A stretch of 64,000 nt of DNA from Rhodococcus sp. 14-2483-1-2 (GTDB lineage Bacteria; Actinomycetota; Actinomycetes; Mycobacteriales; Mycobacteriaceae): positions 62,001 through 126,000 of the forward strand of contig NZ_NPFW01000014.1 of NCBI RefSeq assembly GCF_002259405.1. The letters run 5' to 3'. A program made the position numbers and the translations under genes. Positions 50,175 to 58,431 of this stretch are shown here, one piece after another. The notes below the pieces were generated by a model. The model was not told the DNA's origin. It searched no databases and worked only from the letters and a program-made list of their open reading frames with translations. Numbering within the stretch: position 1 is the first letter of the stretch; every line of letters begins with the position of its first letter.

Positions 50175-51131
50175 CTATCGAACGCCTCCGACAGGGTTCG
50201 GACCGATCGCGTTCTCGGGCCGGGCGTAGCGATAGTGGTGGTGGTCGACGAAACCGAGATCTCGATAGAGGCCGACGGCGTGGGTGTTGTCCACGGCCAC
50301 TTGCAGGTACGCGTGTGTCGCGCCGTGCTCGCGTCCCCATCGCACCAACTCGCCGCACATCAGGGTGCCGAGGCCGTTGCGTCGATGATCCGGGGAGACC
50401 CAGAGCGAGGTCAGTCCCACCCAGCAACGACCGTCCGGGGCGGTGGTGACGGCCGCGCGACCGACGGCTGCCGACGACGAGCGCGCGCCGATCATGCCGA
50501 AACCGAGGGTTCCTCCCCGGACTGCGGCGGCCACCTCCGCTGCGCCCGCGGGTGCCTTGCCGCCCTGGTAGTGGAGGGAATCCAACCACTCGGCCGTCGG
50601 CTGCTCGGTCACGGCGATGGCCGAATCACCATCGCGTAGAGCAAGATTCGAGATGTCCGCAGCCATGACGGCGCTCTCGTTGTAGGTCGACCAGCCGGCC
50701 GGAGCGCTGCCGAGACGGTCGGGGAGCGACAGCGTCGGCGGTAGTCCGCGAGCGGCGTATCGGTCGACGATCTCCGCGAGAGTCTCGGCCGTCATCGACG
50801 CTCCCGGCTCGAGCGGTGCGGCCGAGTTGGCGCGTCCGGTGAATCCGTGACCGAACCGCAGTTGCCAACCGTCGATCCATTCCCGCTCGACGCCCGGCCA
50901 ACCGTCGGCGGCAGCGGCCTCGAGCGATCGAATCTCCGACGTTCGAATCGGTTTGGGGCCCAAAGGTTTCAACGCTACGACTCGTTCGGCGGCGACCTGT
51001 ACCAGCGCGCCGTCTCTGCCGCGCACCGAGACCGCACCGGCGTCGATGGACACCAGTTCGCCGATCACGTCCGTCATCGGGTGGGTGTGGCCGGGTGGCA
51101 GCCGGTAGCGCAGCATCACCCGTGTACCCAC
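50175..51131 (-). CDS. GNAT family acetyltransferase with N-terminal SH3-like part (Rv0428c-like)
   Basis: A 318-residue protein. The first ~65 residues (VIGELVSIDAGAVSVRGRDGALVQVAAERVVALKPLG) look like a small beta-barrel. The C-terminal ~150 hold the GNAT fold with LWVSPDHRRNGLGTLMCGELVRWGREHGATHAYLQVAVDN and NTHAVGLYRDLGFVDHHHYRYA. Similar two-part GNATs lie between def and xthA in M. tuberculosis (Rv0428c). The start is GTG 51131, 8 bases after the def stop; other starts are possible. Substrate unknown. Confidence 0.85.
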   Translation of the reverse strand: MGTRVMLRYRLPPGHTHPMTDVIGELVSIDAGAVSVRGRDGALVQVAAERVVALKPLGPKPIRTSEIRSLEAAAADGWPGVEREWIDGWQLRFGHGFTGRANSAAPLEPGASMTAETLAEIVDRYAARGLPPTLSLPDRLGSAPAGWSTYNESAVMAADISNLALRDGDSAIAVTEQPTAEWLDSLHYQGGKAPAGAAEVAAAVRGGTLGFGMIGARSSSAAVGRAAVTTAPDGRCWVGLTSLWVSPDHRRNGLGTLMCGELVRWGREHGATHAYLQVAVDNTHAVGLYRDLGFVDHHHYRYARPENAIGPNPVGGVR

Positions 51132-51139
51132 CGGGACGG

Positions 51140-51742
51140 TCAGTCCTCGTCCTCGTCGTCGTGCCCGAACGGGTCGTCGACGGTGCCGGGCGTCCAGCTC
51201 AGCCCCGGCACGCCCCACCCGGCGCGCTTGATGGCCTTCTTCGCGGCCCGCGCATGTCGCCCGATGAGCACGTCGGTGTAGAGGAAGCCGTCGAGGTGAC
51301 CCACCTCGTGCTGGAGCATCCGGGCGAAGAATCCGCGGCCCTCGATGTCGACGGGATCGCCCTTGGCGTCGGTACCGGTCACTCGGGCCCACTCGGCGCG
51401 ACCGGTGGGGTGTTGCTCGCCGGGGACGGACAGGCAGCCCTCGTCGTCGTCGTCCGGGTCGGGCATCGTCTCCGGAATTTCCGACGTCTCGAGCACCGGG
51501 TTGACGACCTCGCCGCGGCGACGGAAGATCTTGCCGTCCTCGCCTTGATCGGGGCAGTCGTAGATGAACAGGCGCTTACCGACTCCGACCTGATTCGCGG
51601 CGAGGCCGACGCCGTTCGCGGCGGCCAACGTCTCGTACATGTCGGCGATCAGCTCGGCCAGCTCGGCGGGTGACTCGGTGACGGGAGCGGTTGCGGTGTG
51701 CAGCACCGGATCGCCGACGATCCGGATGGGAAGAATTGCCAT
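51140..51742 (-). CDS. def: Peptide deformylase
   Basis: A 200-residue metallohydrolase that removes formyl from nascent proteins. All three motifs are present: [18 protein letters not shown] (Cys ligand) and QHEVGHLDG, in which HEVGH provides the two His and the Glu. The D/E-rich tail ([12 protein letters not shown]) is an addition seen in related genera. ATG 51742 ([14 protein letters not shown]) was chosen; the longer open frame runs through two copies of the dispersed repeat. It heads the def-GNAT-xthA unit. Confidence 0.96.
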   Translation of the reverse strand: MAILPIRIVGDPVLHTATAPVTESPAELAELIADMYETLAAANGVGLAANQVGVGKRLFIYDCPDQGEDGKIFRRRGEVVNPVLETSEIPETMPDPDDDDEGCLSVPGEQHPTGRAEWARVTGTDAKGDPVDIEGRGFFARMLQHEVGHLDGFLYTDVLIGRHARAAKKAIKRAGWGVPGLSWTPGTVDDPFGHDDEDED

Positions 51743-51762
51743 GGTCGACAAGGATAGTGGGC

Positions 51763-51820
51763 CGGGAGTGGAGCCTGCGGAACGACCCAGGGGGCGCGAG
51801 TGGAGCCTGCGGAACGACCC
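51763..51820 (+). repeat. Two copies of the dispersed repeat, 32 bases apart
   Basis: Cores at 51763-51788 and 51795-51820 share GAGTGGAGCCTGCGGAACGA followed by CCC exactly; the separating bases are AGGGGG. They lie 20 bases upstream of the def start, in the 295-base spacer between def and the DUF3263 gene. That spacer also holds TTGAAT (51906-51911) and TGTAAT (51931-51936), a weak promoter candidate for the genes to the right. Confidence 0.88.
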
Positions 51821-52037
51821 GAGAGCCTGGTGCATGTGGCCGGGTGCGGGGAACACGCCACGCGCCGGTACCTCGCGGGAGCCGTGCTCGAGGCGTCGAG
51901 CATGGTTGAATGATTCCCGAAGTACAACTGTGTAATTCGGTCGGTGCTCCTACGGGTGCCGGCAGTACTGGGGGATGCAGATTTCTCGGGGTAGGTGACC
52001 TTGCAGACCCCGGGGAGTCGAGAAGTCGAGGAGTGGG

Positions 52038-52376
52038 ATGGACGGCGCAGCAGCGCGTGACTCGAACCAGTCTCAGCAACCGGGAAGTTCGGACGGCTCT
52101 CAGGATCCGAACGAGGTCGGTGCGGACGGACTGAGTCGACGAGAGCACGACATCCTGTCCTTCGAGCGACAGTGGTGGAAGTACGCCGGTGCGAAGGAAG
52201 AGGCCATCAAGGAACTCTTCTCCATGTCGGCAACCCGCTACTACCAGATCCTGAACGCGTTGGTCGATCGTCCCGAGGCGCTGGCCGCGGATCCGATGTT
52301 GGTCAAGCGCCTGCGTCGGTTGCGTGCGAGCCGGCAGAAGGCTCGTGCGGCACGTCGGCTGGGTTTCGACGTCTGA
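52038..52376 (+). CDS. DUF3263 protein (Rv0430-like)
   Basis: A 112-residue protein with a disordered, polar N-terminal third. The conserved part is LSRREHDILSFERQWWKYAGAKEEAIKELFSMSATRYYQILNALVDRPEALAADPMLVKRLRRLRASRQ, which looks like a helix-turn-helix followed by basic helices; it may bind DNA (inference). In M. tuberculosis the relative, Rv0430, lies just before virR, as here. It starts with ATG at 52038. Confidence 0.9.
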   Translation: MDGAAARDSNQSQQPGSSDGSQDPNEVGADGLSRREHDILSFERQWWKYAGAKEEAIKELFSMSATRYYQILNALVDRPEALAADPMLVKRLRRLRASRQKARAARRLGFDV

Positions 52377-52434
52377 GCAGCTCTTTGCGTTCCACGTGCC
52401 GAGTCGTCGTCGACGGTCGGCTAGGGTCGAGTAC

Positions 52435-52965
52435 GTGAGCAGCCCGAACCCGGAGCAGACCGGGCCACCTCTCCGTGCCCTGGCCATGGTGTTGATCTCG
52501 CTCGCGATTCTGTTCGCAGCGATCGGCGCGTTGTCGCTGACGGGTTCCGATTCCGACGAGGCGGCCGCCGAGCCCGCCGCCGAGACGACGAGTGCACCGG
52601 CTGCAGTCGCCCCGACCGCGCAGGCCCCTGCAGCGCAGGCACCGGCCGCCGACGCGTCGACCGGTTCTGCAGCCACCACCACCTCGGGTGCCCCCGCCGA
52701 CGTCGAAGTGCGGGTACTCAACAACTCCAACGTCTCCGGCCTGGCGGCCGGTACCGCGAGCACGCTGACCGCCGAGGGGTGGAACGTCGCCGAGACGGGC
52801 AACTTCAGCGAAGCCCAGTTCGCGCAGACCGCGGTGTACTACGGCACGACAGCAGGCGAGGAACAGGCCGCACAGACGATCGCCACGCAGCTCGGCGTCC
52901 CGGCCGAGCCGAAGCCGACCTCGCTCGAATCCACGGCAGGCGTCGTCGTCATCGTGACCCAGTAG
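52435..52965 (+). CDS. virR: VirR-like protein with LytR C-terminal domain
   Basis: A 176-residue membrane-anchored protein: one membrane helix (LRALAMVLISLAILFAAIGAL, about residues 13-33), an Ala/Pro/Thr-rich linker, and a LytR_C domain (about 85-176; VEVRVLNNSNVSGLAAGTASTL, TAVYYGTTAGEEQAAQTIATQLG). Known in M. tuberculosis: VirR (Rv0431) interacts with LCP wall-ligating enzymes and limits vesicle release. The start is GTG 52435; the upstream frame is a shadow. It lies between DUF3263 and sodC as in mycobacteria. Confidence 0.88.
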   Translation: MSSPNPEQTGPPLRALAMVLISLAILFAAIGALSLTGSDSDEAAAEPAAETTSAPAAVAPTAQAPAAQAPAADASTGSAATTTSGAPADVEVRVLNNSNVSGLAAGTASTLTAEGWNVAETGNFSEAQFAQTAVYYGTTAGEEQAAQTIATQLGVPAEPKPTSLESTAGVVVIVTQ

Positions 52966-53078
52966 TCCTGCAGCGGCGAGTCCCACAGCGTCGACCTCCG
53001 TGCCCGATTCGGCTGAATCGGTCGGCACGTTATCATTTCCGAGCCCGGCGAAACTGCCTGAAAGAGGAGCGATTTCCG

Positions 53079-53789
53079 ATGGACATGTTCAAGCGACGCA
53101 CTGCTGCGACCCGCTCATTGCGTTACGTGGCCCCGGTCCTCGCGATCGCAGCGCTCGGGCTCTCCGCCTGCAGCAACGGCGAGGTTCCGTCCGATGTCCC
53201 CGGCACCGTCCCGCCGGTCTGGACCGGCGAGGCCGATCCGTCGGCAGAAGCCGTCGCAGGTGACAGCCCGGCCGAGTCGGGGTCCGGCGACACCATCGAG
53301 GGCACACTGCGCGACGCTTCCGGTGCCGAGGTGGGCACGGTGTCCTTCGCGTCCGAGGGCGACAAGCTCACCGTCACGGCCGAGGTCGAGGGCATGACCC
53401 CCGGCTTCCACGGTTTCCACGTGCATGCCGTCGCCGCCTGCGAGCCGAACTCCGTTGCACCGACCGGTGGAGATCCGGGCGCGTTCCTGTCCGCAGGCGG
53501 TCACCTGCAGGTCGACGGCCGCACCGAACACCCGGCCAGCGGCGACCTGACGTCCATCCAGGTCGGCGAGGACGGCACCGGGATGCTGATGACCACCACC
53601 GACGCGATCACACTCGACGATCTGCGTGCGGACGGTGCCGGAACCTCGGTGATCGTGCACGAGGGTGCCGACAACTTCGCCAACATCCCGCCGCGGTACA
53701 CCCTGCCCGACGGTGCCGCTGTCCCGGACATGACGACTCTGATGACCGGCGATGCCGGCTCGCGGGCGGCATGCGCGGTACTGCAGTAG
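53079..53789 (+). CDS. sodC: Cu/Zn superoxide dismutase lipoprotein
   Basis: A 236-residue secreted lipoprotein; LAIAALGLSAC gives lipidated Cys31, and the start ATG 53079 has GAGGAG 9 bases upstream. GFHGFHVHAVAACEPNS supplies two copper His and the first disulfide Cys; SAGGHLQVDGRTEHPASGDL and the late GTSVIVHEGADNF hold further His ligands; the last Cys is near the C-terminus (SRAACAVLQ). It detoxifies superoxide at the cell surface. Two bases separate it from the ligase gene. Confidence 0.95.
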   Translation: MDMFKRRTAATRSLRYVAPVLAIAALGLSACSNGEVPSDVPGTVPPVWTGEADPSAEAVAGDSPAESGSGDTIEGTLRDASGAEVGTVSFASEGDKLTVTAEVEGMTPGFHGFHVHAVAACEPNSVAPTGGDPGAFLSAGGHLQVDGRTEHPASGDLTSIQVGEDGTGMLMTTTDAITLDDLRADGAGTSVIVHEGADNFANIPPRYTLPDGAAVPDMTTLMTGDAGSRAACAVLQ

Positions 53790-53790
53790 T

Positions 53791-54921
53791 TTGAGCGCTC
53801 CCCGGATCGACTTCGCGAGTTCACCGCGCCCGACGCTCGGCGTCGAGTGGGAGATCGCGCTGGTCGACAAGAACACGCGGGACCTGGTCAACTCCGCCGA
53901 GGCGGTCATGGACGGCGTCCGCGACCTGGCCGGGGACACCCCGCGGGTGACCAAGGAACTGCTGCGCAACACCGTCGAACTCGTCACCGGAGTGTGCGAG
54001 AACGTCGGGGAGGCGATGGCAGACCTCGGCGAGTCGCTCTCGCTCGTCGAGCGTGCCGCGGATCCGCTGGGAATCGATCTGTTCTCTGCGGGCACCCATC
54101 CGTTCGCCGAGTGGTCCACCCAGCAGCTCACCAGTTCGCCGAGCTACGACGAGTTGATCGCTCGTACGCAGTGGTGGGGTCGGCAGATGCTGATCTGGGG
54201 TGTCCACGTGCACGTGGGAGTGTCGTCTCCCGACAAGGTCTTTCCCATTCTCAACTCGCTGCTGCTGCAGTACCCGCACCTGTTGGCGCTCTCGGCGTCC
54301 TCACCGATCTGGGCGGGCAACGACACCGGCTACGCCAGCAATCGGGCGCTGATGTTCCAGCAGCTGCCGACGGCCGGTCTGCCGTTCCAGTTCGAGAACT
54401 GGCCACAGTTCGAGGGATTCGTCCGTGACCAGCTCAAGACCGGCGTCATCGAACAACTCGGCGGCATGCACTGGGACATCAGGCCTGCACCGAAGTGGGG
54501 AACGATCGAGGTCCGGGTGTGCGACGGGGCGTCGACCAAGCGGGAGCTCGCGGCTCTCGTCGCGTTGACACACTGCCTCATCGTCCATCTCGACGAACGT
54601 CTCGAAGCGGGGGAGACCCTGCCGTCGATACCGCCGTGGCACGTGCAGGAGAACAAGTGGCGGGCCGCTCGATACGGACTGGACGCCGAGATCATTCTCG
54701 ACTCCGACAGCAACGAACGTCTGGTCACCGACGATCTGAACGACCTGCTCGAGAAGCTGACGCCGACGGCGGTGCGACTCGGTTGCGTCGACGAGTTGGC
54801 AGCGGTGGCCGACATCCCTCGGCTCGGGGCGTCGTACCAGCGTCAACGGATAGTGGCCGCGAAATCCGACGGTGACCTGCGAGCCGTCGTCGAATCGCTG
54901 GTCACCGACCTTCGATCCTGA
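53791..54921 (+). CDS. Glutamate-cysteine ligase type 2 (YbdK/Rv0433-like)
   Basis: A 376-residue ATP-dependent carboxylate-amine ligase. RPTLGVEWEIALVD, KELLRNTVELVTGVCE, THPFAEWS, WGRQMLIWGVHVHVGV, TGYASNRALMFQQLPTAGLPFQF and RVCDGASTKRELAALVALTHC match the family very closely, and the length equals that of M. tuberculosis Rv0433. The likely start is TTG 53791, 1 base after the sodC stop, where homology begins (LSAPRIDFASSPRPTLGVEWE). It makes gamma-glutamylcysteine in vitro in relatives; the main physiological role in mycothiol-using actinobacteria is unclear. Confidence 0.92.
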   Translation: MSAPRIDFASSPRPTLGVEWEIALVDKNTRDLVNSAEAVMDGVRDLAGDTPRVTKELLRNTVELVTGVCENVGEAMADLGESLSLVERAADPLGIDLFSAGTHPFAEWSTQQLTSSPSYDELIARTQWWGRQMLIWGVHVHVGVSSPDKVFPILNSLLLQYPHLLALSASSPIWAGNDTGYASNRALMFQQLPTAGLPFQFENWPQFEGFVRDQLKTGVIEQLGGMHWDIRPAPKWGTIEVRVCDGASTKRELAALVALTHCLIVHLDERLEAGETLPSIPPWHVQENKWRAARYGLDAEIILDSDSNERLVTDDLNDLLEKLTPTAVRLGCVDELAAVADIPRLGASYQRQRIVAAKSDGDLRAVVESLVTDLRS

Positions 54922-54931
54922 TTCGCGTGCG

Positions 54932-55273
54932 CTACTGATCCGCTTCGTTCGGTTCCATCTCGTTGACGATCAGCAGTCCGTCGCGGCCGCGCTGCTCCCG
55001 GTAGGCGACGCGGCCGACGGTGTGCGCGATCACCGGGGCGGTCACCAGGGTGAAGATACCCACCAGCACGAGCATCCAGATGTCGACGTTGCCGCGAAGG
55101 CTGATGACGGCTCCGATCAGAACCATGATCAAGCCGACCACCTGTGGCTTGGTGGCCGCGTGCATCCGCGACAGGGTGTCGGGGAAGCGCACGATGCCGA
55201 CAGCGGCAGTGAACGCCAGCAATGCCCCCAACAGGATGAAGACGGATGCGATGACCTGGGCTACGGTGCTCAT
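54932..55273 (-). CDS. mnhG: Mrp antiporter subunit G
   Basis: A 113-residue membrane protein with three helices (VASVFILLGALLAFTAAVGI, VVGLIMVLIGAVIS, WMLVLVGIFTLVTAPVIAHTV). FPDTLSRMHAATKPQVVG is the MnhG/MrpG signature. It is the last gene of the antiporter operon; its ATG overlaps the mnhF stop by 4 bases. The Mrp complex exchanges Na+ for H+ and serves sodium and pH homeostasis. Confidence 0.93.
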   Translation of the reverse strand: MSTVAQVIASVFILLGALLAFTAAVGIVRFPDTLSRMHAATKPQVVGLIMVLIGAVISLRGNVDIWMLVLVGIFTLVTAPVIAHTVGRVAYREQRGRDGLLIVNEMEPNEADQ

Positions 55274-55527
55274 TCGTCCCTCACTCTGAAGCGTGCGATG
55301 CTGACCGATCCGACGAAGCTGACCAGGGACAGCGCAACGATGGCCGGTACGAGGGTGGTGTCTCGGCTGTAGACGGCCCATACCCCGAGACCGCACATCG
55401 AGACCGCGAGGATCGTGTCCATCGCGACGAGACGGTCGAGCGTGCTCGGGCCGTCGAGCAGCCGGTACGCGGTCAGGATTGCAGCGGCCAACAGGAGGGC
55501 ACCGGCGATGGCGAGAACGACGGTCAC
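55270..55527 (-). CDS. mnhF: Mrp antiporter subunit F
   Basis: An 85-residue protein with three membrane helices. ILTAYRLLDGPSTLDRLVAMDTILAVSMCGLGV is the MrpF signature with the conserved DRLVAMD. The start is GTG 55527, overlapping the mnhE stop by 4 bases (GTGA); the long open frame upstream is a shadow of mnhE. Confidence 0.92.
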   Translation of the reverse strand: MTVVLAIAGALLLAAAILTAYRLLDGPSTLDRLVAMDTILAVSMCGLGVWAVYSRDTTLVPAIVALSLVSFVGSVSIARFRVRDE

Positions 55528-56171
55528 GACCAGTCCCCCTTCCTCTTGTCGTCGGTCTTCTTGTCGTCTCGAGGGGTGTCGGGATCCTGTGCGGCAGGAT
55601 CGTCGCCGAGCACCCCGTGATACTGCTCGTACTCCTGGTAGTGCAGGGGGCTGGGCTTCCAGTCCGAATCTCGCTCGAATGCCGCGATGAACAGCTTCTC
55701 CAGGTTTCGGACGTAGGCGTAGAAGCCGTCGACGGCCTTCTGAGTGCCCATGTCCAGTACGTGTACGTAGAGCAACCGTCTGGTTCGGTCGATCTCGAGA
55801 ACCATGGTGCCGGGAACGAGGTTCATCGCGTCGACGAACAGCGTGAGCACCAGATCGGATTTGATCGCGATGCGGCAGCGCAGCACTCCGGTGACCGGCG
55901 GTGCTTTCGGGCGGATCGCCAACCAGGCCACGCTGACGCTGGATTCCCCTGCGTAGTAGAGAAATACGACGGCGAGTTTGACGAGCGAGAACCCGTGGAT
56001 GCGGCCCTCGACCGGAACACGAGGCAACGGCAGCAGCACCATGATGAGCAGTCCCACCGCTATTCCACCGAGAACGTTCGCCGCAGAGACGTTGCCCCAC
56101 AGCAGTACCCAGATCGCCGTCAGCCACGCCAGCGTCCACAGGCGCAGCAGAACGGAGCGGTTCATCTTCAT
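55524..56171 (-). CDS. mnhE: Mrp antiporter subunit E
   Basis: A 215-residue protein with helices near residues 5-50 (two) and 60-80, then a cytoplasmic domain with VLRCRIAIKSDLVLTLFVDAMNLVPGTMVLEID, the MrpE core. The C-terminal ~40 residues are charged (KKTDDKRKGDWS). ATG 56171 (MKMNRSVLL) overlaps the mnhD stop by 4 bases. Confidence 0.92.
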   Translation of the reverse strand: MKMNRSVLLRLWTLAWLTAIWVLLWGNVSAANVLGGIAVGLLIMVLLPLPRVPVEGRIHGFSLVKLAVVFLYYAGESSVSVAWLAIRPKAPPVTGVLRCRIAIKSDLVLTLFVDAMNLVPGTMVLEIDRTRRLLYVHVLDMGTQKAVDGFYAYVRNLEKLFIAAFERDSDWKPSPLHYQEYEQYHGVLGDDPAAQDPDTPRDDKKTDDKRKGDWS

Positions 56172-57811
56172 CGGGTGCCCTCCTCGTTCGTGCGCGACTG
56201 CTCGTAGGCCTGATCGCCGACCCATTCGGCACCGCGCACCGCATCGATGTACACCGAACGATCGCGAAGGTCTGCCGCAGCGCGGTCGCTGATGTCGATG
56301 ATGGGGCCTGCGAACACCGTCATGGCCAAGCCGACGGCAACGAGCCCGATGGTCGGGAGCAACATGAAGGCGGGCATCCGGCCCACGTCCTCGCGGTCAC
56401 CGAACTGGATGTCGGACGAGTCGTCGAGAAGAGCGGACGGGCTGTTGTCGGCCAGGTCGCCCTCGGGCGCATCGGCGCGGGCGCGCCAGAACGCCTTGGT
56501 CCACACCCGAGCCACCACGTACAGCGTCAGCAAGCTGGTGACGGTTCCGCCTGCGACGAGCAACCAGGCCAACACACTGCCCTGTTCGCTACCGGCCTGC
56601 AGCAGTGCGACCTTGCCGATGAAGCCCGAGAACGGAGGAATGCCACCGAGATTGAGGGCAGGCACCAGGAACACGATCGCGAGAACCGGGCTGGCCGCAG
56701 CCAATCCACCGAGGCGTCGAAGCGAGGACGAACCGGCCTGACGCTCGATGAGACCGACGACGAGGAACAGCGTCGTCTGCACCAGAATGTGGTGGGCGAC
56801 GTAGTAGATCGAGCCGGACAATCCCGATTGTGTCGACAACGCGACACCGAAGATCATGTAGCCGATGTGGCTGACGAGGGTGAACGAGAGCAGTCGCTTG
56901 ATGTCGCTCTGTGCGATGGAGCCGAGGATGCCGACGAGCATCGTCAGTAGGCCACAGACCATCAGGACGTTGTCGAGCGAGCCGTCGGGGAAGAGCAGGG
57001 TGTGGGCGCGGATGATCGCGTACACACCGACTTTCGTCAGCAGGCCGGCGAACACGGCGGTGACCGGTGCCGGGGCGGTGGGGTAGGAGTCGGGTAGCCA
57101 CGTCGAGAGCGGGAACACCGCGGCCTTGATGCCGAACGCGACCAGCAGGACCGCGAAGATCGCGGTTCTGGTTCCGGAGTTGATGTCGTCCATCCGTACC
57201 GCGATGTGGGCCAGGTTCAGCGTCCCGGTTGCGCCGTAGACCAGCGCGATGCCGATCAGGAAGATCAGCGAGGACACCATCGACACCATCACGTACGACA
57301 CGCCCGCGCGTACCCGGTCCGCACTCGCACCGAGCGTCAGCAGCACGAACGAGGCGGCGAGCAACACCTCGAAGCCGACGAACAGATTGAACAGGTCGCC
57401 TGCGAGGAACGCGTTGCAGACGCCTGCGGTCAATGCGAGATAGGTCGGCAGGAAGATCGAGACGGGCTGGTTCTCGCTGCCGTCGCGGATGCCCTGGCCG
57501 ATGGAGTACACCATGACCGCGAGCAGCACGATGGACGAGACGACGAGCATCATCGCCGACAGGCGATCCACCACGAGAGATATGCCGAGCGGCGAGTCCC
57601 AACCACCGACCTGCAGCGCGCTGGTGCCGTCGCGGTCGGCGAGGTAGAGCATCATCGACGAGATCGCGACCACCGCGGTGAGCGCGACGAGGGTGATGAA
57701 TCGCTGCGCGCGGGGCCGTCGTCCCAGCACCAGGGTCAACGCCGCCGCGAGCATCGGAATCAGCACCGGCAGCGGAGTCAGAACGTCGATCACTGCGGGG
57801 GAGATCGTCAT
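56168..57811 (-). CDS. mnhD: Mrp antiporter subunit D
   Basis: A 547-residue NuoN/NuoM-like membrane protein with about 14 helices. Conserved elements include FEVLLAASFVLLTLGA, GIKAAVFPLSTWLPDSYPTAPAPVTAVFAGLLTKVGVYAIIR (with the transport-path Lys) and GSIAQSDIKRLLSFTLVSHIGY. With MrpA it forms the ion-translocating part of the complex. The C-terminal ~90 residues are hydrophilic and acidic. ATG 57811 overlaps the mnhC stop. Confidence 0.95.
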   Translation of the reverse strand: MTISPAVIDVLTPLPVLIPMLAAALTLVLGRRPRAQRFITLVALTAVVAISSMMLYLADRDGTSALQVGGWDSPLGISLVVDRLSAMMLVVSSIVLLAVMVYSIGQGIRDGSENQPVSIFLPTYLALTAGVCNAFLAGDLFNLFVGFEVLLAASFVLLTLGASADRVRAGVSYVMVSMVSSLIFLIGIALVYGATGTLNLAHIAVRMDDINSGTRTAIFAVLLVAFGIKAAVFPLSTWLPDSYPTAPAPVTAVFAGLLTKVGVYAIIRAHTLLFPDGSLDNVLMVCGLLTMLVGILGSIAQSDIKRLLSFTLVSHIGYMIFGVALSTQSGLSGSIYYVAHHILVQTTLFLVVGLIERQAGSSSLRRLGGLAAASPVLAIVFLVPALNLGGIPPFSGFIGKVALLQAGSEQGSVLAWLLVAGGTVTSLLTLYVVARVWTKAFWRARADAPEGDLADNSPSALLDDSSDIQFGDREDVGRMPAFMLLPTIGLVAVGLAMTVFAGPIIDISDRAAADLRDRSVYIDAVRGAEWVGDQAYEQSRTNEEGTR

Positions 57812-58431
57812 GCGTGGTCTCCCTTCTCATCTGGTCGGCTGTCGTCCTTCTCGGCGGTGTCGAGTCCGTCCAGCCCGCGCAGCTGCGGGTTGTCGTCGTC
57901 GTTGTCGAAGTCGCCGTCGTGCAGGTCCTCGTAGCACTCGAGATCCTCGCGATTGACGAGTTGTTCGATCGGAATCGGGTTGCCCTTCGAGTCGAACGCG
58001 TCGCCGCCGAAGCTCGGCTCACCCGTCACCGGGTCGTCCGAACGATCTCGGTCGGGGGCCTCGGCCATCGAGCGACGCCGCGAGACCTTGGTGTCCTCGG
58101 GGTCGTTCTCGACGTCGTCCTTGGTGTTGAGAGTGAACGACCGGTACGCCAGGGCCAGCACGAACGCCGCGATTCCCATCGTGATGACGATTGCCGTGAG
58201 GATCACTGCCTGGGCCAGCGGATCCGCCATCTGTTGGTTGACCGCGTTGTCGCGGCCCACGATGGGCGGAGCTCCCGCGGGGCCGCCGACCGTGAGCAAC
58301 AGCAGGTTGACGCCGTTACCGAACAGCAGCAGTCCGAGCAGCATCTTGGTGATACTGCGTTCGAGCAACAGGTACACACCCGATGCGACGAGGACGCCGG
58401 TGATGATCAGCATTCCGAGATCTGCGGTCAT
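57808..58431 (-). CDS. mnhC: Mrp antiporter subunit C, with long acidic tail
   Basis: A 207-residue NuoK-like protein. Three helices occupy the first ~100 residues (GVYLLLERSITKMLLGLLLFGNGVNLLLL, DPLAQAVILTAIVITMGIAAFVLAL), matching the usual MrpC of about 110-130 residues. The remaining ~105 residues are a polar, strongly acidic cytoplasmic tail (DDVENDPEDTKVSRRRS, ending DDNPQLRGLDGLDTAEKDD), unusual for the family. It overlaps mnhA and mnhD by 4 bases each. Confidence 0.93.
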   Translation of the reverse strand: MTADLGMLIITGVLVASGVYLLLERSITKMLLGLLLFGNGVNLLLLTVGGPAGAPPIVGRDNAVNQQMADPLAQAVILTAIVITMGIAAFVLALAYRSFTLNTKDDVENDPEDTKVSRRRSMAEAPDRDRSDDPVTGEPSFGGDAFDSKGNPIPIEQLVNREDLECYEDLHDGDFDNDDDNPQLRGLDGLDTAEKDDSRPDEKGDHA

